From: Beijerinckiaceae bacterium
GTDB lineage: Bacteria > Pseudomonadota > Alphaproteobacteria > Rhizobiales > Beijerinckiaceae
Length of the DNA stretch: 7,214 nucleotides
Assembly: GCA_947458675.1 (NCBI GenBank)
Contig: CANHAW010000101.1
Location: forward strand, 1 to 7,214
Direction of reading: 5' to 3'
The notes under the pieces were generated by a model. That model made no database searches and was not told the origin of the DNA. It saw only the letters and a list, made by a program, of their open reading frames with translations. Within the stretch, counting starts at the first letter, position 1; each line of letters opens with the position of its first letter. This document shows positions 6,172 through 7,214 of this stretch, piece after piece. The position numbers and the translations under genes were made by a program.

Positions 6172-6176
6172 AAAAC

Positions 6177-7205
6177 ATGACGCGTATCTTGTCTGCCGCT
6201 GCGGGACTTTCCCTTGTGCTGGCGGTCGCGCCCGCTCAGGCCCAAGCCCCCGCCGATTTCTATCGCGGCAAGAATATGGACATGATCATCGGCTTCACGG
6301 TCGGTGGCGGTTATGACGTCTATGCGCGCACGGTGGCGCGTCACATGGGCGAGCATATTCCCGGCAAGCCGCGCATCGTTCCGAAAAACATGACGGGTGC
6401 AGGCAGCCGCGTCGCCGCCAATTTCGTCTTCAATGTCGCGCCCAAGGACGGCAGCGTTCTGGCAACCGCAGATCAATCCATGCCGCTGGAACAGGCGGTG
6501 GGCGATGCGGGCATCACATTCGACACGCGCAAGTTCACATGGATCGGCACACCGATCTTCGAAAACAACACGCTCGTCACCTGGCACACGTCTCCCGTCA
6601 AGACGGTCGCCGATGCGCAGCGACTCGAAGTGGCGGTCGGCGCGACCGGCTTCAACACATCGGCGCAATATCCGCAGGTGATGAATTCGCTGCTGGGCAC
6701 GAAATTCAAAATCATCATGGGCTATCCGGGCGGCAATGAAATCAATCTCGCCATGGAGAATGGCGAAGTCGCCGGCCGCGGCTCGAACAATTGGACATCG
6801 TGGAAATCGACCAAGCCCGATTGGATCCGCGACAAGAAGATCAACATCATCGTCCAGATCGGTCTGACCAAGGCTGCCGATCTGCCCGACGTGCCGCTGC
6901 TGATCGATCTGGCGAAAAACGAGGATGACCGCGCTGCGCTCAAACTTGTCTCCGCGCCGCCGTCTGTCGGGCGTCCGATCTTCTCGACACCGAATGTTCC
7001 CGCCGACCGCGTGCAGGTTCTGCGCGCCGCCTTCGATGCGACGATGAAGGATCCGGCCTTCCTCGAAGAAGCCAAGAAACTGGGTCTCGACATCAACCCG
7101 ATCTCGGGCGTGGATCTTGAGAAGATCGTCAGCGACATTATCGATACGCCCAAGCCCGTGCGCGATCGCTTGGCTGCGATTCTGTCGCTGATTGATCGCA
7201 AATAG
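6177..7205 (+). CDS. Tripartite tricarboxylate transporter-type substrate-binding protein (TctC/Bug family)
   Basis: A 342-residue protein that begins with a clear Sec signal peptide: MTRILSAAAG followed by a hydrophobic stretch and APAQAQA, with cleavage likely after Ala22 or Ala24. The mature protein starts near DFYRGKNMDMIIGF, and GGGYDVYAR (43-51) matches the first ligand-loop motif of Bug proteins (GGxxDxxAR). GAGSRVAANFVFNVAPKDG (74-92) follows the family pattern. Length is normal to slightly long for the family. It would bind a carboxylate-bearing compound in the periplasm and hand it to a TctA/TctB membrane pair. Those genes are not in the window; they may follow after 7214, or this may be one of the many orphan Bug proteins. 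It lies 101 bases after the AraC-type gene on the same strand, with its own phased repeats upstream. The ligand is unknown. Confidence 0.9.
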   Translation: MTRILSAAAGLSLVLAVAPAQAQAPADFYRGKNMDMIIGFTVGGGYDVYARTVARHMGEHIPGKPRIVPKNMTGAGSRVAANFVFNVAPKDGSVLATADQSMPLEQAVGDAGITFDTRKFTWIGTPIFENNTLVTWHTSPVKTVADAQRLEVAVGATGFNTSAQYPQVMNSLLGTKFKIIMGYPGGNEINLAMENGEVAGRGSNNWTSWKSTKPDWIRDKKINIIVQIGLTKAADLPDVPLLIDLAKNEDDRAALKLVSAPPSVGRPIFSTPNVPADRVQVLRAAFDATMKDPAFLEEAKKLGLDINPISGVDLEKIVSDIIDTPKPVRDRLAAILSLIDRK

Positions 7206-7214
7206 GCCTGCTCA

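Noticed and set aside
6120..6176. Extended N-terminus of the binding protein from TTG 6120
   Set aside because: A strong GGAGG precedes ATG 6177, and the sequence after it is a typical signal peptide; the extension would disrupt it.
6084..6668. 194-codon minus-strand frame opposite the binding-protein gene
   Set aside because: It overlaps a gene with a clear signal peptide and family motifs, and has no domain or ribosome binding site of its own.

Overview
The window looks like an accessory catabolic locus from a high-GC alphaproteobacterium, probably Hyphomicrobiales. This placement is inferred from the RibBX-type riboflavin enzyme, the TctC/Bug-type binding protein, the GC-rich codon use and the style of the palindromic intergenic repeat. 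It was not tested by any search.

Layout, left to right. Bases 1-702 (+) are the 3' end of an FAD-dependent aromatic hydroxylase of the MhpA/PheA type, cut by the window edge. Bases 707-797 hold a long imperfect inverted repeat between two convergent genes. Bases 805-4847 (-) are a compact four-gene operon, transcribed right to left: ribB (RibBX type), alpha/beta hydrolase, luciferase-like (LLM) flavin monooxygenase, second alpha/beta hydrolase. The gaps are 36 and 17 bp and the last junction is a 4-bp ATGA overlap. Bases 4848-5016 are a divergent control region. Bases 5017-6075 (+) encode an AraC-family regulator. Bases 6076-6176 are a second control region with 11-bp phased repeats. Bases 6177-7205 (+) encode a secreted tripartite-tricarboxylate-transporter-type binding protein.

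Working model (inference): the periplasmic protein captures a small carboxylated or aromatic compound, the AraC protein senses the compound or a product, and the LLM enzyme oxygenates it using reduced flavin. The two hydrolases then cleave the resulting ester, lactone, amide or C-C bond. A dedicated RibBX would raise riboflavin supply when the flavin-consuming enzyme is induced. The MhpA-like hydroxylase may act in the same pathway but sits on the opposite strand. The substrate cannot be read from the sequence. No flavin reductase and no TctA/TctB membrane subunits lie in the window.

The most notable points are the flavin-supply gene leading a flavin-enzyme operon, its zinc-cysteine-less cyclohydrolase domain, the two hydrolases bracketing the LLM gene, and helically phased repeats in both control regions.
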